From the NCBI GenBank assembly GCA_944321335.1, contig CALUKX010000002.1, positions 110,161 through 174,160 of the forward strand: a stretch of DNA of 64,000 bases. Reading direction: 5' to 3'. Positions 29,493-36,946 of the stretch are shown here, in pieces. A program made the position numbers and the translations under genes. The notes under the pieces are model-generated. The model saw only the letters and a program-made list of their open reading frames with translations, had not been told where the DNA came from and did not search any database. The number at the start of each line of letters is the position of its first letter. Position 1 is the first letter of the stretch. This DNA is from an uncultured Phocaeicola sp. (GTDB lineage: Bacteria; Bacteroidota; Bacteroidia; Bacteroidales; Bacteroidaceae).

Positions 29493-30992
29493 CTATAGAA
29501 AATAATCATACTTGGATTCACCGTCGGTGATGAGGAAGAGTCCTCCATCGGTAAACTTCACCATCTTGGGAAGGAACGGCAGCGCCTTCAGACGGTCGGC
29601 CAGATTCGACGGGATGTTTTCGTAATATACGCCCTTTTCGCAGCAGGCAATCTTTCCGTTATCGGTCATGAAAACGTACTTGATGTTTCCGTACAACTGA
29701 TGGCTCTTGGTCAGGAAGGCCGATACCACATTGTCGGAAGCCATGTAAACGCCGCGTTTTATTACCGCCCATGCACCGGCATCGTTGAAGCAGGCGGTAA
29801 CGATCGTGTCTTTCGCCTGGTTGATTTCCGCCAGTTTGGTGATAAACGCATCGGGAGCACCGCACAAGGCATATCCGTTGTTTCCGAACAGCAACATATA
29901 GCCGTTCTTTTCGGTAATGTTCACGTCGAGTACAGCCGATTTGTTTTCGTTCAGCTCCTTGATCGAGTTTCTCAATTCCACAGGAGCCAGACCTGTACAG
30001 GCATATCCGTTGCTTCCGTAGATACATACACCACCGCCACGGGCCGTGATGGCACCGGTACGGCATTTCTTCCATTCATCGATACACTCCTTGATGAATC
30101 CCATGCTCGAACCCGACTGCTGGTAAGCGAAGTTCACGGTTCCGCTGCTCTGGAATACAGGAGCCGCCGGAGCAGGTGCAGGAGCCGGTGTATTGGTAGT
30201 CACCACAACTACCGGAGCAGCCTGCGAAGAGGTTGTCGATGTTCCGCCACCTACCGTTACCGTCGGCGAAGAAGGTGTGTTACCTCCTACCGTTGTTACC
30301 ACCGGCGATGAAGGCGAGTTTCCTCCTACCGTTGTCACGACAGGCGAAGATGGCGTATTGCCCCCTACTGTTGTCACTACCGGAGCCGATGGAGCGGGTG
30401 CCGATGGTGTCGGAGCGGGAGCTGCCGTAGGAGCCGAAGGAGTGGAACCCGAAGGGGTGTTGACCGGTGTCTTCGGAACAGGAACGGCTGTCGATGTCAC
30501 CATCTGCGGAGAACCTCCTCCCAGGATGGCATTCATGATATCGTCGTTGAGACCCGGTTCGGTCGCTGCAGGAGCAGGAGTTGCTGCCGGAGCAGGAGCC
30601 GGGACATTACCCATCGCAGCTTGAGCGGCTGCATTGGCTATAGAGTCACGGATACGGGCTATCATCGCTTCACGCACGTCGGCCGTAATCGAATTGCGGA
30701 CACTGGCTGCAATCGAATCACGAGCCCGGGCAGCGGCAACCTGCGCATTCTTTGCAGCGTTCGCTTGCTGCATGCTGGCCATGATAGAGTCGCGCAAACG
30801 TGAGGCTATCGAATCACGCACCCTTGCAACAATCGAATCGTGGATGTGGGCAAGAATAGAGTCGGTTACATTGCTCTGATAAGAATGGAAGGTCATTTCC
30901 GAAGCAGACACCCCTTTACCGGCGTATGCGCTCAGACTAAGACCGACCACCACAACCCAGAAGAAAATAAATGTGTTTCTTAAAGTTTTCAT
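29493..30992 (-). CDS. Secreted protein with DSI octad repeats and a Pro/Thr/Val tandem repeat
   Basis: A 499-residue protein from the ATG at 30992; a TTG nine bases upstream is less likely. A signal peptide (about 1-25) is followed by an octad array in which Asp-Ser-Ile recurs every eight residues (about 43-72, and again about 92-120), probably a helical stalk. Then come a Pro/Ala/Thr linker (about 125-200) and about four copies of a 13-residue unit with core PVVTTVGGN (about 203-255). The C-terminal globular domain (about 290-499) contains three ARGGG/GNNGYALCG-like Gly-Tyr-Cys units. The layout suggests a surface stalk with a terminal domain. Family not recognised. Confidence 0.8.
   Translation of the reverse strand: MKTLRNTFIFFWVVVVGLSLSAYAGKGVSASEMTFHSYQSNVTDSILAHIHDSIVARVRDSIASRLRDSIMASMQQANAAKNAQVAAARARDSIAASVRNSITADVREAMIARIRDSIANAAAQAAMGNVPAPAPAATPAPAATEPGLNDDIMNAILGGGSPQMVTSTAVPVPKTPVNTPSGSTPSAPTAAPAPTPSAPAPSAPVVTTVGGNTPSSPVVTTVGGNSPSSPVVTTVGGNTPSSPTVTVGGGTSTTSSQAAPVVVVTTNTPAPAPAPAAPVFQSSGTVNFAYQQSGSSMGFIKECIDEWKKCRTGAITARGGGVCIYGSNGYACTGLAPVELRNSIKELNENKSAVLDVNITEKNGYMLLFGNNGYALCGAPDAFITKLAEINQAKDTIVTACFNDAGAWAVIKRGVYMASDNVVSAFLTKSHQLYGNIKYVFMTDNGKIACCEKGVYYENIPSNLADRLKALPFLPKMVKFTDGGLFLITDGESKYDYFL
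30244..30390 (-). repeat. Coding minisatellite, 39-bp unit
   Basis: Three near-perfect 39-bp copies plus a partial copy, encoding SxPVVTTVGGNxP. The copies differ at a few third positions and by a Ser/Ala or Thr/Ser change, so copy number may vary between strains. Confidence 0.8.
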
Positions 30993-31084
30993 GTCATTCA
31001 ATCGTATTTGCGCTCAAAATTAGTAAAAAAAACAGTAATAATACCGCTATATATATTTTTATTTACAAGTTTTTCCATTATACC

Positions 31085-31164
31085 TTAAAAAAAGGGAAAT
31101 CTTCGCAGACTTCCCAATCCCATTAGCCTTATACCTAATATCATAAATCTATGTCACAAAGGTA
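31085..31164 (-). ncRNA. Unit A: promoter, short transcript and intrinsic terminator (possible sRNA or leader peptide)
   Basis: Minus strand: -7 box TACCTTTG at 31157-31164, a stretch of about 40 bases, an 8-bp stem (31108-31115 with 31094-31101, one G-T pair) around the six-base loop TGCGAA, then seven T (31087-31093). The transcript would be about 65 nt. It also holds a 19-codon ORF (ATG at 31144, TAA ending at 31085) reading MILGIRLMGLGSLRRFPFF. A homologous unit lies at 32360-32476 on the same strand. It could be a small RNA or an attenuator-type leader for the gene starting at 30992. Confidence 0.6.
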
Positions 31165-31286
31165 ATACTTTTTTTATCATATCCGCTATTTTTCCCGTGA
31201 TTTTTTTCCACCGTTTCTCACACGCCTCAATTAGTCCACTACATATCAGCTTTTTAGATATTACTACAGCCGTTTTTATACGGAAC

Positions 31287-31317
31287 AAGGGAATCCGTTT
31301 TTTTTACGGATTCCCTT
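31287..31317. repeat. 12-bp hairpin with a seven-T loop
   Basis: AAGGGAATCCGT at 31287-31298 pairs perfectly with 31306-31317. On neither strand is it followed by a T-run, so it is not a standard terminator. It lies downstream of the DUF5723 remnant. The rest of 31165-31407 holds no ORF that I can support. Confidence 0.6.
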
Positions 31318-31407
31318 CCCATTCCTTTATCTTGGAGGTATTATCCTCGTTTTCATCGGGCTAAACGGCCTTCCGACGGACTTCCGGCAATTTTTTCAGA
31401 CATTTTT

Positions 31408-32103
31408 TCAGAATGTGACGTTCATACCCACACTTACGCTCATATTCATATTGTCTACCGGAATACATTGCGGATTCACTTCGCCTATTATCTGATCCAT
31501 TCCTACAAAGAGGTTGAAGCCCTTCGGATGGAAATTGACGATCCAGCCGAACGACGATCCGATAGTCGATACGGATCCGTTCACACCGGCGTCAAACCAT
31601 TTCACGGGCGATACGTTGGCCGAGAGCCTTGCTTCCCACCAGCTGTAACGGCCCTGCAGACGGCTGGTCGACAAAAGACCTACCTTGAATTTGTTGTAGG
31701 CCGGCAAGGTATATTCGGCTCCCAGAATCAGGGTTGCACCCAGCATGTTCAATGCGCTTCCGTCGTTTTCTTCACGATGGAAACTGGCGAAGTTTTCAAG
31801 GTCCTTGCCCAGGTCGTCGGCCTGGCTCTTGAGCGACATCGGGTCGTCGTCACCCAGTTCGGAGTCGACTGCCAGTTCGTGGAATCCGTCGAATTCCCAC
31901 GGTTTGTTCAGGGTCTTCGCCTTGATGGTGTGGCTCCACGACATGAAACCGAAGTCGAGCAACGATGCAGAGAAGGTCCATGTATCGTTCAGCTTGTATA
32001 CCGCACCGAGATCCACCGCCATACCGAATCCCGACGGACCGATATCGTCGCTGTTGAAAAGCCCGGCATTTCCTGCACGACCGCAGGAGGTGCCATACAA
32101 TAA
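31408..32103 (-). pseudogene. C-terminal half of a DUF5723 family outer-membrane-type protein
   Basis: About 230 codons matching the C-terminal half of DUF5723 proteins as I know them: GPSGFGMAVDLGAVYKL, LDFGFMSW, WEFDGF, LGAEYTLP, VKWFDAGVNGSVSTIGSSFGW, and a final GMNVTF with terminal Phe, typical of outer-membrane beta proteins. The family normally has about 200 more residues and a signal peptide upstream. Here the sequence turns into unrelated DNA near 32100, so the gene is 5'-truncated. The ATG at 32100 has no export signal. Probably non-functional. Confidence 0.8.
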
Positions 32104-32330
32104 GGAATGATTTCACACACCGGAACCCCGTTTAGAAACGCCTTCTTCCAACCCATACGGTCTGCTCTACAGGCCAAATCCCTCATTTTCATAAGTATCA
32201 AAAAGTTAACCATACTACTATTATCCGCCTCGGCGGTATTACTAAACTCATCCCGAATATAATAAAAATTATCTGAGCTCTGCAAGTCAAAAGACAAGAA
32301 GTTTGAAGAAGCGGATTTTTACGCAAAAAA
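32104..32330. other. Unassigned junction DNA upstream of the DUF5723 remnant
   Basis: About 225 bp between the truncation point and a hairpin. The minus strand has an open frame (32297 to 31989) running into the remnant in another phase. The plus strand has a 51-codon frame from 32107 with a hydrophobic end. Neither shows a ribosome site, a promoter or a family I recognise. The segment is best read as debris from the rearrangement that removed the 5' half of the DUF5723 gene. Confidence 0.35.
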
Positions 32331-32356
32331 ATAACCTGCCGTGAAGCAGGTTTTCT
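32331..32356 (-). terminator. Hairpin terminator downstream of unit B
   Basis: Minus strand AACCTGC pairs with GCAGGTT around a six-base loop and is followed by ATTTTTTT. It is a second stop after the terminator inside unit B. Confidence 0.75.
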
Positions 32357-32359
32357 AAA

Positions 32360-32476
32360 TCAATCTGTAACTCTAACATCCGCCCTATGAAAGGGCATAA
32401 AAAAAGGGAATCTTCCCAGACTCCCAATCTTCATGAACCTTAAATCTAATACCATGAAAAACACATTGCAAAGATA
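32360..32476 (-). ncRNA. Unit B: second copy of the promoter-transcript-terminator unit
   Basis: Minus strand: -7 box TATCTTTGC at 32468-32476, about 40 bases, a 7-bp stem (32419-32425 with 32406-32412, one G-T pair) around the loop TGGGAA, then seven T (32399-32405). The sequence is clearly homologous to unit A, but the stem is one pair shorter, with the change on both sides. It also carries an ORF (ATG at 32455, TGA ending at 32360) beginning MVLDLRFMKIGSLGRFPFF, similar to the unit A peptide, in the same register to the hairpin. Confidence 0.6.
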
Positions 32477-32629
32477 ATGTTTTCTCATGACGTAACACTA
32501 AGAGAATGAAAGATTTTCCCCAATTTAATATTATTTAACATAAAAAAGAAGAAATATCCGGAACCGGGCCGTTCAAAGATTGTTTTTTAAGAGGTCGTGA
32601 AGTTTTTCTGGAGAAAAATTGTAAATTGT

Positions 32630-32661
32630 TTTCATTTAACATAAAAGTGCCCTATCTTTGC
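32630..32661 (+). promoter_or_regulatory. Promoter of the truncated priming transferase
   Basis: TTTC at 32630-32633, a 19-bp spacer and TATCTTTGC at 32653-32661. The leader is about 55 bases. The -7 box is perfect. Between unit B and this promoter (32477-32629) I see no gene. Confidence 0.65.
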
Positions 32662-32720
32662 AAACCCACTGCAAGACAATACATGCTGTGGCCTGTTGCA
32701 ATCAAAAATCGTAAAATAGT

Positions 32721-33587
32721 ATGTATAAACACAACGATAGATTGGACAATCCGATAAAGACACTAGTCATCTTATGTGAGACCTGTCTGTGCGGAACAGT
32801 ATTCTACCTGTTCTATCACATGTCGATTTTTGCAGGGAAAGAAGTCGTGCTCCACACTTCCATCCCCAAGATCATGATCATCCTGATGCTCTGCTACCCC
32901 GCCTGCTCATTTACGCGTGGCGTCATCCTCCATCACCGCAAGTCGAATCCGTACCGCATCATACTGCGCACCTTCGGCAACATAGTGTTTTTCGGCATCA
33001 TGTCGGTGATATTGCTTCGGATAGGTAACTACATGGAGCTGAACACCATGTTCTACCCGACATACCTTTCCGTCACCTTCCTCACCTTCTGCACGTTCCG
33101 GCTGGTGACAAGGGGCATCATCCGCGGCATCCGGACCCGTGGCGGCAACCTGCGTTTCGTCATTCTGGTGGGAAGCGCCGAAAACAACGCGCGTCTGTAT
33201 CACGAACTGACCGACGATCCCTCGATGGGCTTCCGTGTGGAGGGCTATTTCGACGATGCCCCCAATCCGCATTTCCCGAAAGGATGCCGGTATCTGGGTA
33301 CCCCGCAGAGCGTGAACAACTACCTGAACAGCCACCAGAACATCCATTACCTGTTCTGCAGCATGCCTTCGCAACAGTCGGACACCATCGCGAAGCTGAT
33401 CGACTACTGCGAGAACCACATCGTCCACTTCTACAGTGCCCCTACCTCTCCGAGCTACGCCTCACGCGACATCGATTTCTATACAATGGGAAACGTGCCT
33501 TGCCTGAGTCTCCGTACCGGACAAAAGAACCGTCTGCACAGCAATTTCCTACAACAGCTGCAGCATATTCTTTTCTTCTTCTGGTAG
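32721..33587 (+). pseudogene. Priming sugar-phosphate transferase lacking its catalytic domain
   Basis: A 288-residue product that parallels residues 1-275 of the intact transferase at 40583. It has four N-terminal membrane helices (about 10-125) and the central CoA-binding-like domain (RTRGGNLRFVILVGSAENNARLYHELTDD near 140, GYFDDAPNP near 178, DYCENHIVHFYSAP near 232, MGNVPCLSLR near 262). After LSLRTGQKNRLHSNFL it ends at HILFFFW, exactly where the catalytic bacterial sugar transferase domain should begin. It has its own promoter. It may be a remnant or a catalytically dead regulator. Identity to the intact copy is moderate by eye, so it is not a recent duplication. Confidence 0.75.
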
Positions 33588-33612
33588 AGCCCCTGCAAGG
33601 CACGTAAACCGG

Positions 33613-34056
33613 CTACAACCGGGTAGCCACATCGAAACACGGACACTGCTTGAGCCATTCTTCGGGCTCTATCGTCCCGTTGCCGTTGAGGTCGGGACTC
33701 AGGTCGCGGTGTCCGCAAACCTTCTTCACCTCCGGATAGTCTTTCCGGAGCACCTTCACCAATGCCCGCAGCGAATAGCGCTGGCGTTCGGTACGTGTAT
33801 CGGCCGGACGACCCTTGCGGTCGAGTCCGCCTTCGTAACAGATACCGATACTATGCTCGTTGAAACCTTTCGCATGCGCTCCGATCCGTTCTACGGGACG
33901 CATCGAACAGATCTGTCCGTCGCGCCGCACATAGTAATGATAGCCGCATCCGTTGAAGCCCCGCTGCCGGTGCATCCTGTCGAGTTCGAGCGGCGAGAGA
34001 GGACTGTCCTCCCTCGTAGCCGAACAATGAATCACAATCAGGTCAATCTTCCGCAC
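33613..34056 (-). CDS. N-acetylmuramoyl-L-alanine amidase (Amidase_2)
   Basis: A 147-residue zinc amidase. It starts at GTG 34056 behind a strong ribosome site (AGGGGGAGG). The zinc ligands are in IVIHCSATRED (His9), KVCGHRDLSPDLNGNG (His about 118) and the C-terminal QCPCFD. GYHYYVRRDGQ and HSIGICYEGG are typical of the phage-lysozyme/PGRP fold. It cleaves the bond between MurNAc and L-Ala. No signal peptide is present; such amidases recur in Bacteroidales accessory blocks with HU-like and DUF4248 genes. It overlaps a 32-codon ORF upstream. Confidence 0.92.
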   Translation of the reverse strand: MRKIDLIVIHCSATREDSPLSPLELDRMHRQRGFNGCGYHYYVRRDGQICSMRPVERIGAHAKGFNEHSIGICYEGGLDRKGRPADTRTERQRYSLRALVKVLRKDYPEVKKVCGHRDLSPDLNGNGTIEPEEWLKQCPCFDVATRL

Positions 34057-34141
34057 GTCCTCCCCCTTTCCTGTTGCCCGTAAGGAGGCAGAACAAACAC
34101 TCGAGCAACCTGAGCAGAAACCATCTCACACGCTCCTTCAT
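34043..34141 (-). CDS. Tiny ORF overlapping the amidase start (32 aa)
   Basis: ATG at 34141 to TGA at 34043. It encodes a basic-hydrophobic peptide: MKERVRW, a short Leu/Cys-rich hydrophobic stretch (about 7-21), then a basic Gly-rich tail. It overlaps the amidase start by 14 bp, so translation could be coupled. Bacteroidales amidase genes of this type often have a very small membrane peptide next to them (annotated as smalltalk proteins). The position fits, but the sequence is not close enough for me to assign it. Confidence 0.45.
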   Translation of the reverse strand: MKERVRWFLLRLLECLFCLLTGNRKGGGRAED

Positions 34142-34156
34142 CGCACTCCGTCATTA

Positions 34157-34606
34157 TCAGGCCTGCACTTCTTCAGTTTCCGCACCGCCTACCGGCTTCG
34201 CTTCCGGCTGCGACTTCGTTTCCACACGCTGGAACGACATGATGCCGAGCGCCTTCGCAAGGTCTTCGCCGGGACGGAAATTCACGCGTGTCTTGCTGAT
34301 CATGCCGGCGGTGAAATCGTCCTGTGTTTCGGCGCCCTTGCTGCTCAAGCTCACCTGAAGCGAACCTAGATCGCCCAAGCGCACGATTTCGCCGTTCTGC
34401 AAGCCTTCCGACACCACTTCACTCAAGGCGATAAGCACCGCCATGATATCGGCACGTGTTACCGTACAAGCGTTCTGGATACGTTCCGCCATGGTGCGGA
34501 TACCCATTTCGCCACGTGCCTGCGCCTGTGCATAGAATTTCACCGGTGCGTCCTGATTACGAGGGTTTCTACGTCCTACTACCGAATAAGTTACTGCTCT
34601 GTCCAT
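34157..34606 (-). CDS. HU-like DNA-binding protein
   Basis: A 149-residue protein from the ATG at 34606 (MDRAVTYSVVGRRNPRNQD), the usual opening of Bacteroidales HU-related proteins. A longer frame from 34636 is not preferred. The HU/IHF core is visible as ISAL-type helices (TRADIMAVLIALSEVVSEGLQNGEIVRLGDLGSL split near residue 60-90) and the arm SKTRVNFRPGEDL. The Pro/Glu-rich C-terminal tail is extra. It binds DNA without known sequence preference and may organise this accessory block. Confidence 0.88.
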   Translation of the reverse strand: MDRAVTYSVVGRRNPRNQDAPVKFYAQAQARGEMGIRTMAERIQNACTVTRADIMAVLIALSEVVSEGLQNGEIVRLGDLGSLQVSLSSKGAETQDDFTAGMISKTRVNFRPGEDLAKALGIMSFQRVETKSQPEAKPVGGAETEEVQA

Positions 34607-34825
34607 ACTACTACAAAAATTTAAGTTGTTAAACAATCAATATTCATTTCCGATCTCATGGGTTGCAACCTCGATTTCGTAGTACAAATATACGGCAGGG
34701 GGTATGGGGCAATGTAGCGGTTTGAAGTTTCAGGTTTTTGTATGTTTTCGAAAAAAAGTTTTTTAACGTTTGGGAGGGAGTTTAGGGCGGTGACGGTTTG
34801 GTTCGGGTTTTGGATTCCCTCCCCT

Positions 34826-35074
34826 TTACGGCTCCCCGAAATGTCCGACAATGACCTCCACCTCGCACTTGAGGTAATACTGCCGACGACGGTCGTAGCC
34901 GAGTTCCTTCAATCTTTTGCGGACCGGCTCGCAGCGGTCGATCCAACGGCGCAGGTTCTGCAACGCTGCCGTACGTGAAACTTGGGGGAAATAAAGCCGT
35001 GCCAACTCCGATTTCCGGTAGGAACGGTAACGGAAAGGTTCATCCTCTTTCTGTAGTCTTGAATAGTATGTCAT
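34826..35074 (-). CDS. DUF4248 domain protein
   Basis: An 82-residue basic protein with the DUF4248 pattern SYRKSELARLYFPQVSRTAA, then LRRWIDRC and a C-terminal VIVGHFGEP. It probably has a small winged-helix-like DNA-binding fold. The family is limited to Bacteroidales and usually sits near HU-like and VirE/primase genes, as here. Function unknown. Confidence 0.85.
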   Translation of the reverse strand: MTYYSRLQKEDEPFRYRSYRKSELARLYFPQVSRTAALQNLRRWIDRCEPVRKRLKELGYDRRRQYYLKCEVEVIVGHFGEP

Positions 35075-35341
35075 AATTCATCCTATGGTTTAAAATTATA
35101 GCTTGAATTTACTCATTTTTAATGAATTATGCAACTAAAAAAGAACAAAAAAACGTACTGTTTCAGTGTAGCCGTTTGACGCTCGGATGCCTTGACATTC
35201 TGCCAACCTGTCAAACCATGTTGCGGAAAATCCCAAGGGACTTCCGCCCAAACGACTCGACACACTACCTGCTTTCACCCGACGGATTTCTTCGGAAGAC
35301 AAGACGATTCCGGCTGTACTTAAGACAAGCGAACGGAGCCC

Positions 35342-36325
35342 CTACACATGCTTCAGCGTAAACGCTTCGTTGAAGTCGATGAAAGCCGACGAATCACGGT
35401 AATGTTTCCATGCATCCTCCTCGTGGCTCAATCCGGAGATATCGGCAGCCGATACATCCTTGAAACGGGCTACGATACGATCGAGGACCTCACGTTCTTC
35501 GGATGTGAAAGCGCTGTTGTCGGGTGGCAACGTGGCACAAAGCTGATACCCGAAATTGCCCGACGGCAAAAGCACCTCTTCCATCCGGATGTCGTCGACC
35601 AAACTGTATACACGGTCCCATCTTGCCGGTACAGGTCCGTATTGGATTGCCTTATAGGCCAATCCGGTCAGTCCGAATCCCGAAGTGCGGTACGACAGGA
35701 AATCGGTATAGAACAGCAGCTTGTTCATCTTCGTGACAAACAAGGGACCACATTTCCCGATCAGATACAGCAGTACGTTCTTCAGCTTACCGACCGACTG
35801 CATGGCATAGCCGTTGGATGCGCTCCGGCTGTACGAATCGAAAATCAAACGGGTGCTTTCCTCCGGAACCGCCGTACGTACCAATGTTTCAATCCGCTCC
35901 TTCACCCTCGCATATTCCTTCACGCCCAACTGGTTACGTGCATTTTCCACATAAACCAGAAAGATTTCCGGCCGACGGATGGAGCTGAGCGTCTTGCCGT
36001 TGGCCTCGCTGGGCATATCGCCGTTCTCATACAGTCGGTATTGGTTGTCGCCCAAGCCCAGTATCTCGGCCATTTTCACCGCCGAGAGTCCGTAACGGCT
36101 TCGGATCCGTTTGATTTCATCGGGGAAAGGGATCCCATATTTCACCCGATACTGATTATATACCTGATTGACGTTCAGCGTATCGAGTTCGGTCGTGGTA
36201 AAGCGCTCACCACTGTCTTCGCACTCGTAAAATAGGTGTATGTAGCGGAAAGTTTCTTTCCGGAACGTCAGTTCGGCTTCTTCCTGACGGAAAATCATTT
36301 CCTTTCCTGTAATTGGACTTTTCAT
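35342..36325 (-). CDS. Antitoxin: MqsA-like N-terminus, XRE helix-turn-helix and DUF4065 (Panacea)
   Basis: A 327-residue protein from the ATG at 36325, behind AGGAGG. Residues 1-50 resemble the MqsA N-terminal domain (MKSPITGKEM, YECEDSGERFTTTELD), but the zinc Cys pairs are mostly gone (one Cys remains). Residues about 55-110 form an XRE-type helix-turn-helix (IRSRYGLSAVKMAEILGLGDNQYRLYENG). Residues about 175-320 are a DUF4065/Panacea domain (KLNKLLFYTDF-like KMNKLLFYTDFLSYRTSG, YKAIQYGPVP). It should neutralise the upstream toxin and repress the operon. Start and toxin stop overlap as ATGA. Confidence 0.88.
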   Translation of the reverse strand: MKSPITGKEMIFRQEEAELTFRKETFRYIHLFYECEDSGERFTTTELDTLNVNQVYNQYRVKYGIPFPDEIKRIRSRYGLSAVKMAEILGLGDNQYRLYENGDMPSEANGKTLSSIRRPEIFLVYVENARNQLGVKEYARVKERIETLVRTAVPEESTRLIFDSYSRSASNGYAMQSVGKLKNVLLYLIGKCGPLFVTKMNKLLFYTDFLSYRTSGFGLTGLAYKAIQYGPVPARWDRVYSLVDDIRMEEVLLPSGNFGYQLCATLPPDNSAFTSEEREVLDRIVARFKDVSAADISGLSHEEDAWKHYRDSSAFIDFNEAFTLKHV

Positions 36326-36684
36326 TTTTTCAATCCTCCTTTCAACGGATATTTCATCGGATATTCTGCCAGATGAAACGAAATACAAATGGTTTGACTG
36401 TTTTCTCTGCCCATGCAGATTTCAATATAGACCTCCTTCCCTTTCACCGTCTTGCCGAATACCCATAGGTCACTCCCATGAAACAGGTTATCGGGTAAAG
36501 GCCCTTCGGAATAATCGGTCGGCATCAAGTTGCAGATAACCGACTCCCGATAGGCCGGAGTTATTTCCAACTCAAACAAAGTCTGCATATTTTTCTCTCT
36601 TCCATCGAGGAAAAAGATGCTGTACACTTTCATTTTCTGATGAAACCGATCCAGAAACAGTTTCACCTCTTCAATTGAAATCAT
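36322..36684 (-). CDS. MqsR-like toxin
   Basis: A 120-residue protein from the ATG at 36684. It matches the Bacteroidetes MqsR-family pattern: EVKLFLDRFHQKM, LFELEITPAYRESVI near 45, LFHGSDLWVFGKTVKGKEVYIEI near 75, and ICISFHLAEYPMKYPLK at the C-terminus. E. coli MqsR is a ribosome-independent RNase cutting at GCU; activity here is inferred from the family. Toxin before antitoxin is the MqsRA order. The promoter -7 box ends about eight bases before this ATG, which excludes the longer frame starting at 36726. Confidence 0.82.
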   Translation of the reverse strand: MISIEEVKLFLDRFHQKMKVYSIFFLDGREKNMQTLFELEITPAYRESVICNLMPTDYSEGPLPDNLFHGSDLWVFGKTVKGKEVYIEICMGRENSQTICISFHLAEYPMKYPLKGGLKK

Positions 36685-36692
36685 TCGACAAT

Positions 36693-36701
36693 GCAAATTT
36701 A
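36693..36701 (-). promoter_or_regulatory. Toxin-antitoxin promoter -7 box, near-leaderless
   Basis: Minus strand TAAATTTGC at 36693-36701. Transcription should start about 4-6 bases before the ATG at 36684, leaving almost no untranslated leader. Confidence 0.55.
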
Positions 36702-36946
36702 ATGTTTTTATTGGATAATAACGCAAGAATTGGAAAATTTACAACTTTTTCGTTGAATTTTATGCGAAAAGGATGAAAACTATAGTCGAAACTATCGGCT
36801 TTAACTCCTTAACCCCCTTTAACTCCTTAACTCCTCAAAAAATTTCTAATACAAAATCCCACCCCAAATCCCACTTTGCCAGTCCCACAATCCCACCTGT
36901 CCCATATATGGATTTGCTTCCGTGCGTAAAATCGGATAAAACGCTA

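Noticed and set aside
32107-32262. A 51-codon plus-strand ORF in the junction DNA
   Set aside because: Only a hydrophobic tail speaks for it; no expression signal.
35122-35361. A 79-codon plus-strand ORF between DUF4248 and the antitoxin
   Set aside because: Overlaps the antitoxin C-terminus, lacks a promoter and ribosome site, and has no family resemblance.
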